This document shows, in pieces, positions 25,443-34,272 of a stretch of DNA of 64,000 bases; the first letter of the stretch is position 1; the number at the start of each line of letters is the position of its first letter. This DNA comes from Streptomyces deccanensis (GTDB lineage: Bacteria > Actinomycetota > Actinomycetes > Streptomycetales > Streptomycetaceae), in assembly GCF_022385335.1 (NCBI RefSeq), contig NZ_CP092431.1:186001-250000 (forward strand). The letters run 5' to 3'. The notes under the pieces are model-generated. The model was not told the DNA's origin. It worked only from the letters and a program-made list of their open reading frames with translations, and searched no databases. Position numbers and translations under genes: made by a program.

Positions 25443-26561
25443 ATGAGTGCGACCATGCGAGCCGCGCGGATGCACGCCGTCGGCGAGCCGATGCGGATCG
25501 AGGAACTCCCCGTTCCCGAGCCCGGCCCCGGTGACGTCCGGGTGGCCGTGCACGCCGTCAACATCGTCCCGAACCTCGCCAACATCCTGAACATGTGGAC
25601 CACTTGGTTCCCGCACAGCCCCCTGCCCACTCTCCCGGCGATCTTCGGCCTGGACCCGGCAGGCGTGGTCGAGGCGGTCGGCGAGGGCGTCCAGGCGTTC
25701 AAGCCCGGTGACCGGGTCTACGTCAACCCGGGCCGCTCCTGCGGTTCCTGTCGCGCCTGCCGCGGCGGCGACTCGATCAACTGCGCCAGCTACGCCTTCG
25801 CCGGCTACTTCGGCTTCTCCGCGACCGCGCTCGACCTGCTCGACCGCTACCAGGGCGGACTCGCCGAGTACATGGTGGCCCCGGCGTACAGCCTGGTGAA
25901 ACTGCCCGACTCGCTCTCCTTCGAGGCCGCGGCCCGCTTCGGCTACATCGGGACCATGTACTCGGCGCTGCGCAAGGCGGAGGCGGGCCCGGGCAAGACG
26001 ATCCTGATCAACGGCATCAGCGGCACCCTCGGCATCGCCGCCGCGCTGCTCGCCCCCGCCATGGGCCTCACCGATGTGTACGGCACCGGTCGGGACCGGG
26101 GTCTGCTCGACCAGGTCGGCAAGCTCGCGGGCGGCCGGCTGCGCCTGCACTCGCTGGACGACGGCCCGCTGGACGACTGGGTCCGCGAGGAGACGGGCGG
26201 TTACGGCGCCGACATCTACATCGACGCGCTCGGCCCGGGTGCCCCGCACGAGACGTTCCGGGCCGGCATGCGGGCCATGGCGCGCGGCGGGATCGCGGTC
26301 AACATCGGTGCCGTCGCCGGTGATCTGCCGATCGACATCCACCGGATGATGGACCAGCAGCTGCGGCTGATCGGCTCGGCGTGGTTCACCTCCGCCGAGG
26401 GGCAGACCATGGCGGACATGGTGGGGGCGGGCCTGCTGGACCTCAGCCCGCTGGAACACCACGTGTATCCGCTGGAGCAGGTCAACGAGGTGATCAGCGG
26501 CATCGCCGAACGCAACGGCGGCTTCAGCAACTTCATCATCAGTCCACGGGCCACCTCGTAA
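25443..26561 (+). CDS. Zinc-dependent alcohol dehydrogenase (MDR family)
   Basis: 372 aa, ATG 25443 with CCAGGAGAGCCC upstream (AGGAG, about six bases). GroES-like N-terminal domain (E-L-P-V-P-E-P-G-P-G-D-V), G-L-D-P-A-G-V-V-E-A-V-G, structural zinc cysteines in C-G-S-C-R-A-C-R-G-G-D-S-I-N-C (about 100-114), and a Rossmann domain (I-L-I-N-G-I-S-G-T-L-G-I-A-A). The catalytic-zinc ligand C-x-x-D/H pattern at the N-terminus is atypical (N-I-V-P-N-L-A-N), so activity may use only structural zinc. It could oxidise an alcohol or semialdehyde formed from the side chain. Last gene before a strong terminator. Confidence 0.88.
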   Translation: MSATMRAARMHAVGEPMRIEELPVPEPGPGDVRVAVHAVNIVPNLANILNMWTTWFPHSPLPTLPAIFGLDPAGVVEAVGEGVQAFKPGDRVYVNPGRSCGSCRACRGGDSINCASYAFAGYFGFSATALDLLDRYQGGLAEYMVAPAYSLVKLPDSLSFEAAARFGYIGTMYSALRKAEAGPGKTILINGISGTLGIAAALLAPAMGLTDVYGTGRDRGLLDQVGKLAGGRLRLHSLDDGPLDDWVREETGGYGADIYIDALGPGAPHETFRAGMRAMARGGIAVNIGAVAGDLPIDIHRMMDQQLRLIGSAWFTSAEGQTMADMVGAGLLDLSPLEHHVYPLEQVNEVISGIAERNGGFSNFIISPRATS

Positions 26562-26600
26562 CGGCTCGCGGCCGCCCTCCTCCGTAACGGCTCGCGGCCG
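26557..26600. repeat. Two 18-bp direct repeats spanning the alcohol dehydrogenase stop codon
   Basis: CGTAACGGCTCGCGGCCG occurs at 26557-26574 and 26583-26600 with a 26-bp period; a partial third copy CCGTAACG begins near 26607. The first copy contains the TAA stop codon of the alcohol dehydrogenase, so the stop region itself has been duplicated. Confidence 0.85.
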
Positions 26601-26625
26601 ACCCCCTCCGTAACGCCCCACAGCC

Positions 26626-26661
26626 GGGGCCGTCGGCAACTCCCCCCTGGCCGACGGCCCC
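26626..26661 (+). terminator. Strong hairpin terminator after the alcohol dehydrogenase gene
   Basis: GGGGCCGTCGGC (26626-26637) pairs perfectly with GCCGACGGCCCC (26650-26661), a 12-bp stem with a 12-base loop, followed by C/T-rich sequence. It separates the cupin-to-ADH operon from the acyl-CoA dehydrogenase pair, which therefore probably has its own promoter or depends on read-through. Confidence 0.8.
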
Positions 26662-26702
26662 CTCCTCCCCCCTCTGTCTAACCCCCTCTGTCTGGAGTAC
26701 CG

Positions 26703-27893
26703 ATGCACGCCTCGCACGCCGGCCGTCCGGCTGACCCCCTCGACCTCCTGGAACTCGACACCCTGCTGACCCCGGACGAGCGCGCCGTCCGTGACGCCGT
26801 CCGCACCTTCTGCGACCGTCGCGTGGAGCCGCACATCGCCGAGTGGTTCGAACAGGGAGCCATCGAGGACATCCGCGGGCTCACCAAGGAACTCGGTGAA
26901 CTCGGCCTGCTGGGCATGCACTTGGAGGGCTACGGCTGCGCCGGGATGAGCGCCGTCGACTACGGCCTCGCCTGCCTGGAACTGGAGGCGACCGACTCCG
27001 GACTGCGCTCCCTGGTCTCCGTACAGGGCTCGCTGGCCATGTACGCGATCCACGCCTTCGGCTCCGAGGAGCAGAAGGAGGAGTGGCTGCCCCGCCTCGC
27101 CGCGGGCACCGCCATCGGCTGCTTCGGCCTCACCGAACCCGACTCCGGCTCCGACCCGGGCAGCATGCGCACCGCCGCGCGCCGTGACGGCGAGGACTGG
27201 GTGCTCGACGGCCGCAAGATGTGGATCACCAATGGTTCGGTCGCCGACGTGGCCGTGGTCTGGGCGCGCACCGACGACGGTGTCCGTGGTTTCGTCGTCC
27301 CCACCGACACCCCCGGGTTCTCGGCCCCCGCCATCAAGCACAAGATGTCGCTACGGGCCTCGGTGACCAGCGAACTGGTCCTGGATTCCGTACGGTTGCC
27401 GGGTTCCGCCGTGCTGCCCCGGGTGCGGGGTCTGCGCGGACCGCTCTCCTGCCTCAACGAGGCGCGCTACGGCATCGCCTGGGGCGCGATGGGCGCCGCC
27501 CGCTCCGCCTTCCGGACCGCGCTGGCCTACGCGGGCGACCGCGTCCAGTTCGACCGCCCGATCAGCTCCTTCCAGCTGACCCAGGCCAAGCTCGCCGACA
27601 TGTCGATCGAGCTGAACAAGGGCATCCTGCTCGCCTTCCACCTCGGCCGCGCCAAGGACGACCGCGGACTGCGCCCCGAGCAGGTCAGCTACGGCAAGCT
27701 CAACAACACCCGTACCGCACTCGACATCTGCCGCACCGCCCGTACGGTCCTCGGCGCCAACGGCATCTCCCTGGAGTACCCGGTCATCCGGCACGCCAAC
27801 AACCTCGAGTCGATCCTCACCTACGAGGGCACCGTCGAGATGCACACGCTCATGATCGGCCAGGCCCTGACCGGCCAGGCGGCGTTCCGGTGA
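26703..27893 (+). CDS. Acyl-CoA dehydrogenase (glutaryl-CoA dehydrogenase-like)
   Basis: 396 aa, ATG 26703. FAD-binding and core motifs: C-F-G-L-T-E-P-D-S-G-S-D-P (about 140-152), W-I-T-N-G-S-V-A-D, R-V-Q-F-D-R-P-I-S-S-F-Q, and a catalytic Glu in T-Y-E-G-T-V-E-M-H-T-L. The Y-E-G-T...H-x-L pattern and overall sequence follow glutaryl-CoA dehydrogenases, which desaturate and can decarboxylate a dicarboxyl acyl-CoA. In this context it may oxidise a ring-cleavage dicarboxylic acyl-CoA or the activated side chain. Its stop overlaps the start of the 3-hydroxyacyl-CoA dehydrogenase gene. Confidence 0.92.
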   Translation: MHASHAGRPADPLDLLELDTLLTPDERAVRDAVRTFCDRRVEPHIAEWFEQGAIEDIRGLTKELGELGLLGMHLEGYGCAGMSAVDYGLACLELEATDSGLRSLVSVQGSLAMYAIHAFGSEEQKEEWLPRLAAGTAIGCFGLTEPDSGSDPGSMRTAARRDGEDWVLDGRKMWITNGSVADVAVVWARTDDGVRGFVVPTDTPGFSAPAIKHKMSLRASVTSELVLDSVRLPGSAVLPRVRGLRGPLSCLNEARYGIAWGAMGAARSAFRTALAYAGDRVQFDRPISSFQLTQAKLADMSIELNKGILLAFHLGRAKDDRGLRPEQVSYGKLNNTRTALDICRTARTVLGANGISLEYPVIRHANNLESILTYEGTVEMHTLMIGQALTGQAAFR

Positions 27894-28807
27894 ACGACGG
27901 TCCGGCTCACGGCCTTCGGGTGCACGGCGGTCCGGACATCCGGCGGATCGGTGTCGTCGGTTGTGGACTGATGGGCGCGGGTATCGCCGAGGTCTGCGCA
28001 CGGGCCGGGCTGGACGTGGTCGTCCACGAGGTGCACCCGGACGCCGCCGAGGCGGGCCGGTCCAGGATCACCGCCTCCCTCGACCGCGGTGTACGGCGCG
28101 GCAAGCTCACCGACACGGAACGGGATGCCGCGCGCGACCGCGTCCGCGTCACGACCGACCTCGCGGACCTGGCCGACCGGGACCTGGTGGTGGAGGCGGC
28201 GACCGAGGACGAGGCGGTGAAGACCGCACTGTTCACCGCCCTCGACCGCGTCGTCGTACGCGAGGACGCGCTGCTCGCGTCGAACACCTCCTCCCTGCCC
28301 ATCATGAAACTGGGCATGGCCACCACCCGGCCGCACCAGGTGATCGGGGTGCACTTCTTCAACCCGGTCCCGGTTCTGCAGCTCGTCGAGATCGTGCCCT
28401 CTCTGCTGACGGCTCCGCAGACGCAGTCCAGGGCGGAGGACTTCGTCACCCACGTGCTGGGCAAGAAAGTGATCCGCGCCCAGGACCGCGCCGGCTTCGT
28501 GGTGAACGCCCTGCTGGTCCCCTACCTGCTCTCGGCGATCCGCATGCTGGAGTCCGGTCACGCGTCCGCGGAGGACATCGACACCGGCATGGTCCTGGGC
28601 TGTGCCCACCCCATGGGCCCGCTGAGCCTGGCCGATCTGATCGGCCTGGACACCCTCACCGCCATCGCGGAAGCCATGTACGCGGACTTCAAGGACCCCC
28701 TGCACGCCCCGCCACCCCTGCTGCTGCGCATGGTGGAGGCCGGGCTGCTCGGCCGTAAGTCGGGCCGGGGCTTCCACGACTACTCGGATGCCCAGAAGGG
28801 CAACTGA
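27890..28807 (+). CDS. 3-hydroxyacyl-CoA (3-hydroxybutyryl-CoA) dehydrogenase
   Basis: 305 aa, GTG 27890 overlapping the upstream stop (GTGA). NAD-binding I-G-V-V-G-C-G-L-M-G-A-G-I-A (about 18-31), catalytic region S-N-T-S-S-L-P-I and H-F-F-N-P-V-P-V-L, C-terminal G-R-K-S-G-R-G-F-H-D-Y. It is the PaaH/Hbd type, oxidising a 3-hydroxyacyl-CoA to the 3-oxoacyl-CoA with NAD+. With the preceding dehydrogenase it gives two of the beta-oxidation steps; the hydratase and thiolase for this island are not nearby and may be shared with island B or come from elsewhere. Confidence 0.93.
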   Translation: MNDGPAHGLRVHGGPDIRRIGVVGCGLMGAGIAEVCARAGLDVVVHEVHPDAAEAGRSRITASLDRGVRRGKLTDTERDAARDRVRVTTDLADLADRDLVVEAATEDEAVKTALFTALDRVVVREDALLASNTSSLPIMKLGMATTRPHQVIGVHFFNPVPVLQLVEIVPSLLTAPQTQSRAEDFVTHVLGKKVIRAQDRAGFVVNALLVPYLLSAIRMLESGHASAEDIDTGMVLGCAHPMGPLSLADLIGLDTLTAIAEAMYADFKDPLHAPPPLLLRMVEAGLLGRKSGRGFHDYSDAQKGN

Positions 28808-28811
28808 GCTC

Positions 28812-28925
28812 ATGACGCAGGAAGTTCGCGGCGTGATCGCACCGGTCAAGGGCGAGCCGGTGCGGGTGGAGACGATCGTGGCACCCGACCCCGCCCTGAC
28901 CTCCTCGCCGACGTCCCACGTCTGA
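28812..28925 (+). pseudogene. N-terminal stub of an S-(hydroxymethyl)mycothiol dehydrogenase-like gene
   Basis: ATG 28812 to TGA 28923 encodes 37 codons beginning M-T-Q-E-V-R-G-V-I-A-P-V-K-G-E-P-V-R and ending S-S-P-T-S-H-V. The first 28 or so residues (x-E-x-V-R-G-V-I-A-P, ...E-T-I-V-A-P-D-P) match the start of MscR-type zinc dehydrogenases, which oxidise the formaldehyde-mycothiol adduct. The expected C-G-V-C-H-T-D and zinc site are missing and no further family sequence follows. It lies 4 bp after the 3-hydroxyacyl-CoA dehydrogenase gene. It is most likely a deleted remnant; short peptide function cannot be excluded. Formaldehyde handling fits the O-demethylase-like P450 upstream. Confidence 0.7.
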
Positions 28926-29148
28926 CGATCAGCGGCTTCACCCGCCCCCTCGAACGGACCCGTCCCGCCCGACGGATCGGTGCTGCCCGGGCATTGGCGC
29001 GCAGGCGTCGCCATGTCTCCGTTCGGTCGGCTCGAGCTCGAATTCGCTGGTGATCCGCACGCTGAGCGCCCGGTCGGGGCCCCTTCCGGGTCGCTCGCGT
29101 CGAACTCGGCATCCCTGGGCGTACCCCTGCGGGCCAGGTTGTCGCCGG

Positions 29149-29898
29149 TTACGGCGTGTACGGGGCGTCGCTGTGGTGCAGTTCCACCATGGTGGGCTCG
29201 CTGACCTCGTACACAGCGGTACGGGTGAGGGTGACGACGGCCGCCGGATCGTCGTCGCCGCGGGTCCGGTAGACGACGGTCACCTGTCGTGGTGCCCCGC
29301 CGGACGGGAAGGCGATGGAGACCACGGGCGTACGGTCGCCGAGCTCGGCGGCGGCTGCGGGGACGGGGGTGCCGCCGTCGTTGCGCCAGGTCACCAGCGT
29401 GTAGAACTTGCCGGTGCCACCGGTCGAGATCTTCAGGGCTCCCACGGCGTCGGGCGCGCTGTCCCCGGCGATGTCACCGATCGCGCACTGCGGCTGCAAC
29501 TCGATCACGACACCGTCCGCGCCCTCCCAGCGTCCTGCGCTGAGCGCGGCTCCTGAGATGCCGTATCCCTCCAGCCCTCCGCCGTCCAGAGACGCGTTCC
29601 GCAACTGCTCGCAGGTCAGGGCCTTGGCGCCACCGGCTGCCGTACCGCTCGGCTTCGGGGACGGAGCGGTGGTGGGGGCACCGGGTGTCTTCGCCGGGCT
29701 GTCGGGCGACTTGGCCGGATTGTCAGGCGACTTGGCCGGTGTGGCGGTCGCCGGCTTCGACGTCTTGTCCGGCTTCCCGCTCACGGCCGCTTCCCCCGCA
29801 GCCGAGTCCTTCGGCCCGCAGGCCACGACCAGCCCCGCGACCAGCCCTGCGGCGGCCACCTGGGACACCCGTCTCGCCCATCCCCTGGATCGGTTCAC
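29149..29898 (-). CDS. Lipoprotein of unknown function
   Basis: 249 aa. N-terminal basic residues, hydrophobic run A-A-A-G-L-V-A-G-L-V-V-A-C with lipobox Cys27. A P/S/A/K-rich linker with near repeats (A-K-S-P-D-N-P, A-K-S-P-D-S-P) spans about residues 40-90, then a globular domain of about 155 residues with C-E-Q-L-R-N-A and Q-P-Q-C-A-I-G-D pairs that could form a disulfide. The linker suggests the domain stands away from the membrane. The domain resembles DUF4232-like Streptomyces lipoproteins in layout, but no assignment is made. Divergent from the following membrane gene. Confidence 0.75.
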   Translation of the reverse strand: MNRSRGWARRVSQVAAAGLVAGLVVACGPKDSAAGEAAVSGKPDKTSKPATATPAKSPDNPAKSPDSPAKTPGAPTTAPSPKPSGTAAGGAKALTCEQLRNASLDGGGLEGYGISGAALSAGRWEGADGVVIELQPQCAIGDIAGDSAPDAVGALKISTGGTGKFYTLVTWRNDGGTPVPAAAAELGDRTPVVSIAFPSGGAPRQVTVVYRTRGDDDPAAVVTLTRTAVYEVSEPTMVELHHSDAPYTP

Positions 29899-30184
29899 TC
29901 GTCACTCCCCGTCGTGCTATGGCCCGGCATTCGCGCTGGGCAGGAGCGGAGACGCGGACGGGTGGGGGGCGGTTGCACCGAGTTGTCCCTGTTCCGTAAC
30001 TCCCGGATCCCGCCGCCTTGGCGCACGGGAACACGGGGCCGGGCCGCGTGGGGCGCGTAGGGCGCGTCCGATCTGGCCGCCGGGGACGGCGGGGCTGTGC
30101 GCCAGCACGCCGTCGATGAGGGAGGGGAACGCACTGAGTAGAAGTACTCATGTCCGCCGGAACACAGGATGGCAGCCTGCTGGC

Positions 30185-31108
30185 ATGACGAGTGGCAGAG
30201 GCGCACTGACGGCACTTCATCTCCTTCTGGTCTGGGCGACGATGGCCGCCGCGATGTCGGTACTCGGATTCGGGCTGCTGATGGCGGGCTGGGGCGGCGG
30301 CACGGGGTCCGCCGTGTCGGCCTTCGCGCTGGGCGTACCACTGACGGTGATCCTGCTGGCCACGGCGGGCCTCCCGGCACGAACGGTCGTGCCACTGTGC
30401 GATTCCACGCCACGTCGATTCGGCTGGGCGGTCCTCGTGTTCGTCCTCGGCACGCTCGGCGTCCTGGCCGGCCTGGCCGCCTACGGCGAGGAGGTCGACC
30501 TGGGGAGCGCCGGCATGCGGATCGCGCTGACCGGACTGCCGTACGCCGTGGCCGCGGCGTTCTTCGTACCGAGCCGGTGGGTGCGGCTGGGGGCGATCGC
30601 CGTGCTGGCGGCATGCGGGGTCTACGGGGGCCTCGTCGGTCCGCAGCAGGCGGATCAGCGTCGGCACGCTGCCGAGGTCGCGCGGTACCGGGAGCGTCCT
30701 GAGCTGCTGTACGTGGCGGACCCCCCGCCGGGGATGCGGGTCTCCCAAGCCGTGGTGGGTCACGGCCATTTCAGCGTCGACTACCGCCCCGTCGAGCCGG
30801 ACCAGAGCGGATACGTGAACCTGACGGTTCGCTCGCCGCACACGCCGAAAGCGACATGCGCCCTGCTCGTGCAGAAGGACGTGACCTGCACCGTGGACGA
30901 GCACGGCGAGATCCGGGTTGCCAGTGCCCTCCCCCACGACGGCCACCACATCAGACTGATCCGCGAGCACCGCGGCGCGGAGGTCGAGGCCTCCAGCCAG
31001 TCCCTCGACGAACCGGGTCTGCGCCACCTGCTCAACACACTGCACCCGCTGTCCGACGAGGAACTGGAGACCATGATGCGAGAAAAGACCATCACCCAGG
31101 GATCGTGA
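30185..31108 (+). CDS. Membrane protein of unknown function
   Basis: 307 aa, ATG 30185. Four or five hydrophobic segments occupy about residues 8-35, 45-65, 78-98, 105-125 and 128-150 (e.g. L-L-L-V-W-A-T-M-A-A-A-M and A-V-L-V-F-V-L-G-T-L-G-V-L-A). A soluble C-terminal domain of about 155 residues follows, with C-A-L-L-V-Q-K-D-V-T-C-T, a possible cystine pair, and the end R-E-K-T-I-T-Q-G-S. No motif identifies a function. It stands alone between a divergent lipoprotein gene and a convergent small gene. Confidence 0.72.
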   Translation: MTSGRGALTALHLLLVWATMAAAMSVLGFGLLMAGWGGGTGSAVSAFALGVPLTVILLATAGLPARTVVPLCDSTPRRFGWAVLVFVLGTLGVLAGLAAYGEEVDLGSAGMRIALTGLPYAVAAAFFVPSRWVRLGAIAVLAACGVYGGLVGPQQADQRRHAAEVARYRERPELLYVADPPPGMRVSQAVVGHGHFSVDYRPVEPDQSGYVNLTVRSPHTPKATCALLVQKDVTCTVDEHGEIRVASALPHDGHHIRLIREHRGAEVEASSQSLDEPGLRHLLNTLHPLSDEELETMMREKTITQGS

Positions 31109-31237
31109 GCACGCGGCCTGCCGAGATCGGCCGACGGCTGGACGCTTCTGGATGATCAACTCCACGGAACATCTGCGAAAGGTGCGGGGTGGGCGGCGGT
31201 CAATGCTAGCCCTGGTTGTCGAGTTGTGAGCGGGTGC

Positions 31238-31627
31238 TCAGGCGTTAGGGTCGACTTCGGGGTGCGTGAACCGCACGGGTTTGCCCAGCGACCGGGCGTA
31301 GGCGACTTCGGCTCGGGTGCTGTCTCCGATGTAGTCGCCGACCACGAGCACCTCGTCAGCGAGTCGGATCTTCGCCCGGTGCAGATCGTCGAGTCGAACC
31401 TTCAGCGCCTCGGCCTCGAGAGGATCGGACCCAAGTTCGCGCGGCGACTTCATGTCACAGCCCGGTTTGACGACAATCTTTCCGGCTTTGGTCTCCCGCA
31501 GATCGGCCTCGTTCATCTCGGTCATGAAGCGGGTGGACCCGCAGATCACGACGATTCGCGGGAGACTCAACAGCTTCTTCGCGTCGGCGAGCTTCTCCTC
31601 GGGAGTGAACAGTTGCGGGTATGACAC
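31238..31627 (-). CDS. Nucleoside 2-deoxyribosyltransferase-like protein
   Basis: 129 aa, GTG 31627 with AGGAGG about six bases upstream. The core R-I-V-V-I-C-G-S-T-R-F-M, a middle E-A-E-A-L-K-V-R-L-D-D-L-H and V-G-D-Y-I-G-D-S-T-R-A-E-V-A-Y-A-R-S-L-G-K-P-V are the layout of small deoxyribosyltransferase/DUF4406-type proteins, also common in phages. The S-T-R-x-E-V-x-Y-A motif holds the catalytic-type Glu. Function in the host is uncertain; nucleotide salvage or phage-derived metabolism are possible. No phage neighbours are seen. Confidence 0.7.
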   Translation of the reverse strand: MSYPQLFTPEEKLADAKKLLSLPRIVVICGSTRFMTEMNEADLRETKAGKIVVKPGCDMKSPRELGSDPLEAEALKVRLDDLHRAKIRLADEVLVVGDYIGDSTRAEVAYARSLGKPVRFTHPEVDPNA

Positions 31628-31842
31628 TGGTTCCTCCTGGTGGTGTGGTCCCAGAAGTGCCTGCGGAGACGAGGAAGAAGGTGTGCAGGATTGTTGGTGA
31701 CGAGCGACGTGAACACCCTCGCGACAGCACTCTAGGCTACGACCGACGCCATGCTGAAAGAGCATTTCCACCTGGCACCCTGGCAGCCCGTACTCCTCCC
31801 GCGTGATCCGCCAACTGCTCCCGCCCGGTGATTCAGTGGTGA

Positions 31843-32259
31843 CTACGAGCTGGCGATCTCTTGTCGGAGTTGGTGGGTGAAGCGACGCAGGAGGTCCAAC
31901 GTCACTCGGAACTCGGTCCGGCGGTCGTCCCTGCCGTTGGTGGGCTGGGTGCTCCAGACCCGACGCGCGAGAGCATCGGCGAGATCGACGGTGTCGTCGG
32001 AGCAGAGCAGGTAGAGGGCTGAGCGTGCTTCCTGCAGCCGGTCCACCAACTCGTTGGCGCCCGGACCGTCGTCGCTCAGCTGTGTTTCCTTCAGGTGGTC
32101 CAGTAGCTGGACTACGGCCGTGTTGAAGCCGATCCCGGCTTTGAGCTTCTGTTCGCGAAGCCACATGCGGTCCTGTCGGCGCGCGGTGAACCACGACCCG
32201 AACACCACCCCGATGAGGCCGACAGCGGCTCCGATGGCCACGGACAGTATGTTCTCCAC
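31843..32259 (-). CDS. Small protein with N-terminal membrane anchor
   Basis: 138 aa, GTG 32259 with GGGGGGAG about seven bases upstream. A hydrophobic N-terminus (I-L-S-V-A-I-G-A-A-V-G-L-I-G-V-V-F-G-S-W) is followed by R-R-Q-D-R-M-W-L-R-E-Q and a helical, charged body with likely coiled-coil character. This layout is common among Streptomyces proteins of unknown function that sit at the inner face of the membrane. No catalytic motif is visible. Neighbours give no functional hint. Confidence 0.65.
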   Translation of the reverse strand: MENILSVAIGAAVGLIGVVFGSWFTARRQDRMWLREQKLKAGIGFNTAVVQLLDHLKETQLSDDGPGANELVDRLQEARSALYLLCSDDTVDLADALARRVWSTQPTNGRDDRRTEFRVTLDLLRRFTHQLRQEIASS

Positions 32260-32364
32260 GATCAGCTCCCCCCTCGTACAGCCAGGCTACAGAGGGCGTC
32301 GGAGGCGCCGTACCCGAGGAGCACAGCACACACGCCAAGGGTTCGGTGAACCGAACGAAACGGC

Positions 32365-33159
32365 CTAACTCGGCTTCCAGGCTGTGAGTTGGAAGAGCCG
32401 GGCAGTGTGCATGTAGGGCGGCCGGGCCGTGGTGGCGAGTTCGAGGCGTTCGAGGTCTGCGTAGAAGCCTGGTTCGTGCTTGCGTGCGTCGTCGGTGATG
32501 TAGTCGCAGAAGCTGCGGATGCCGTAGTGGGAGATGTCCCGGCATCCGAGCTTTCGCAGGGTGAGGATGATCTCGTCGGCGGTGTGGAGCGTCAGCGCGG
32601 AATTGAACATCTGTGTGCGAGCCTGATCGGTGTCGAGTGCGGCGAGCGCGGCCGCGGGGTCCATCTCCCGGACGGCGATGTTCAGGGGTGCCGAATGCCG
32701 GTTGATCGCCATGACGGAGACCAGGCCCCCGGCTTTCAGGGGCGAGAGTGCTGAGGTGAGAGTGCCTGGGACGTCGTCCATGTATGGCAGGAGGTTGTGG
32801 CAGAGCACGACATCGAACTCGCCCTTGGCGAGGTCGCGGGGCAGATCGGTCGCATCTGCCTCGACGCAGGTGATCAGCTCCGTCACGCCTGCTGCCACGG
32901 CTCGCTCGGTGGCCGCGGCGAGCATGGCGGGCGCGTGGTCAACGATGGTGACATGGTGCCCGCGGGCCGCGAGGCGGAGGGCGTCTCCGCCGTCGCCGCC
33001 GGCGAGATCGAGTATCCGCAGCGATTCGCCGCCCAGGTCGTCGAAGTGACGGAGCAGGTTTGCCTCAGCGATCGAGTAGCGCAGTCGGCCCCAGGGGGCG
33101 TCCTGCCACTCCCGCCAGGTGGTCATCGCGGTGTCGAACTCCTCAGGAACTTCAGGCAT
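32365..33159 (-). CDS. Class I SAM-dependent methyltransferase
   Basis: 264 aa, ATG 33159. Motif I is I-L-D-L-A-G-G-D-G-G-D-A-L-R-L-A, motif II V-T-I-V-D-H-A-P-A-M, and motif IV F-D-V-V-L-C-H-N-L-L-P-Y (C-H-N-L replaces the N-P-P-Y of N-methylases). An acidic V-E-A-D-A-T-D-L precedes motif IV. The overall sequence is close to the CmoM/CmoA-like small-molecule or tRNA methyltransferases. The substrate cannot be told. It stands alone, convergent with nothing close. Confidence 0.85.
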   Translation of the reverse strand: MPEVPEEFDTAMTTWREWQDAPWGRLRYSIAEANLLRHFDDLGGESLRILDLAGGDGGDALRLAARGHHVTIVDHAPAMLAAATERAVAAGVTELITCVEADATDLPRDLAKGEFDVVLCHNLLPYMDDVPGTLTSALSPLKAGGLVSVMAINRHSAPLNIAVREMDPAAALAALDTDQARTQMFNSALTLHTADEIILTLRKLGCRDISHYGIRSFCDYITDDARKHEPGFYADLERLELATTARPPYMHTARLFQLTAWKPS

Positions 33160-33603
33160 CTGGCGACGATAGCCGCCGGACGTCCTCCGCCGACGTCGTC
33201 GTCGTGCAACGCGGCTCGGGCCTGGTGAGTGCCAGGCAAGAGGAGTCGATGCCGGTCCGGATCAGGCTGATCCCCGGCGACGACGGCGAAGACGATCTCT
33301 ACGCTTTTGACCATTGCTCATGGTCGGATCAGGGACGAGGTGGGCTCGTTACCGGGTTACGGGCGTACGGCGGGAGCAGCCGTACGCGCTGTGGGCCGGG
33401 GCCGAAAGCAGTCCGGCGTTATGGCGCTGTCTCGCCGATATCCGGCCGGTCTTTTCAGTCCACTCCCAGGTAGTGGTACCTGCGCGTCGCCCTTGTGGCC
33501 TCGCCATACGTGCACGGCTGTGCGCGCAGACATCCCGGTCTACCGAGCCGTCCGGCGGCGTGCGCCTACGGCAAGGGGCCCGGCGCATGCGTCCGCTCCT
33601 GCT
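33160..33603. other. Region without a recognised gene
   Basis: Short frames exist on both strands (for example one starting M-P-V-R-I-R-L-I-P-G-D-D-G at 33249 that stops at 33473), but none keeps family-like sequence or a good start. A frame giving V-T-G-V-R-R-E-Q-P-Y-A-L-W could be a decayed gene. No IS end, tRNA or clear repeat was seen. Confidence 0.5.
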
Positions 33604-34272
33604 TCAAGGCCTCGCGCATGCCGACGCGGTGCCCTGGTGCTGGTACCAGACGGTCTCCAGCTCACGGCCGTCCGGCACGGTGTGGCGGGCCGGGCCGGGG
33701 GCCGGGACGAAGCCGGCGCGTTCCAGGGAGCGGCGGCACGCGAGGTTCGCCGTCGCCGTGCCGGCCCGTACCATCGGCAGACCGGCGTGGCTGTGGGCCA
33801 ACTCCGCGCCCGCCAGGAACAGTTCAGCGCCGAGTCCCTGGCCTCGATGATCGGGGGCGAGGGTGCCGCCGATCTCGCCCTTCTCGTGGTCGAGTTCGAG
33901 GGATCCGGCGTAGTGGCCGGTGTCGCGACGTATGCAGACCATGAACTCGAACGTCTCGGGGCCGGGTTCGGAGGGCTCGGCCAGTTCGGGGTTGGACTTG
34001 AAGAACCAGCGAGGGGTGGCGCCGGCGGGGCCCATCCGCAGCAGGGCCCGTCTGACGTCCGGGTCCGGTACCACCTGGTCCAACTGGTTCCCCTGCCAGC
34101 GCTGGGAATCGGGGTCCGCGCCGGCGGCGAAGGCCGCCAACACGTCGAGCTTGATCACCGGGGTGTAGAGCAGCAGGCGCCGGGTGGCCAGGGCGTGCCG
34201 GCCGGGTGTGCACGCGTCCGGGATCGGAAGACCCGAGGCCACCCGGCGACGATGTAGGAACGACCGGATCAT
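33604..34272 (-). CDS. GNAT-family N-acetyltransferase
   Basis: 222 aa, ATG 34272 (M-I-R-S-F-L-H-R-R-R). The acetyl-CoA-binding motif A is present as G-G-T-L-A-P-D-H-R-G-Q-G-L-G-A-E-L-F (R/Q-x-x-G-x-G/A form), followed by A-T-A-N-L-A-C-R-R-S-L-E-R-A-G-F, the RimJ/RimL-type end. It may acetylate a protein N-terminus or a small amine. The upstream 530 bp hold no recognised gene, and the promoter probably lies there. Confidence 0.82.
   Translation of the reverse strand: MIRSFLHRRRVASGLPIPDACTPGRHALATRRLLLYTPVIKLDVLAAFAAGADPDSQRWQGNQLDQVVPDPDVRRALLRMGPAGATPRWFFKSNPELAEPSEPGPETFEFMVCIRRDTGHYAGSLELDHEKGEIGGTLAPDHRGQGLGAELFLAGAELAHSHAGLPMVRAGTATANLACRRSLERAGFVPAPGPARHTVPDGRELETVWYQHQGTASACARP

Noticed and set aside
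25422..27341. Minus-strand open frame of 639 codons
   Set aside because: Antisense to the Zn alcohol dehydrogenase and acyl-CoA dehydrogenase; composition typical of a shadow frame.
33249..33473. Short plus-strand frame starting M-P-V-R-I-R-L-I-P
   Set aside because: A start and early residues are suggestive of a real gene, but the frame loses family-like sequence and stops early; too weak to call.
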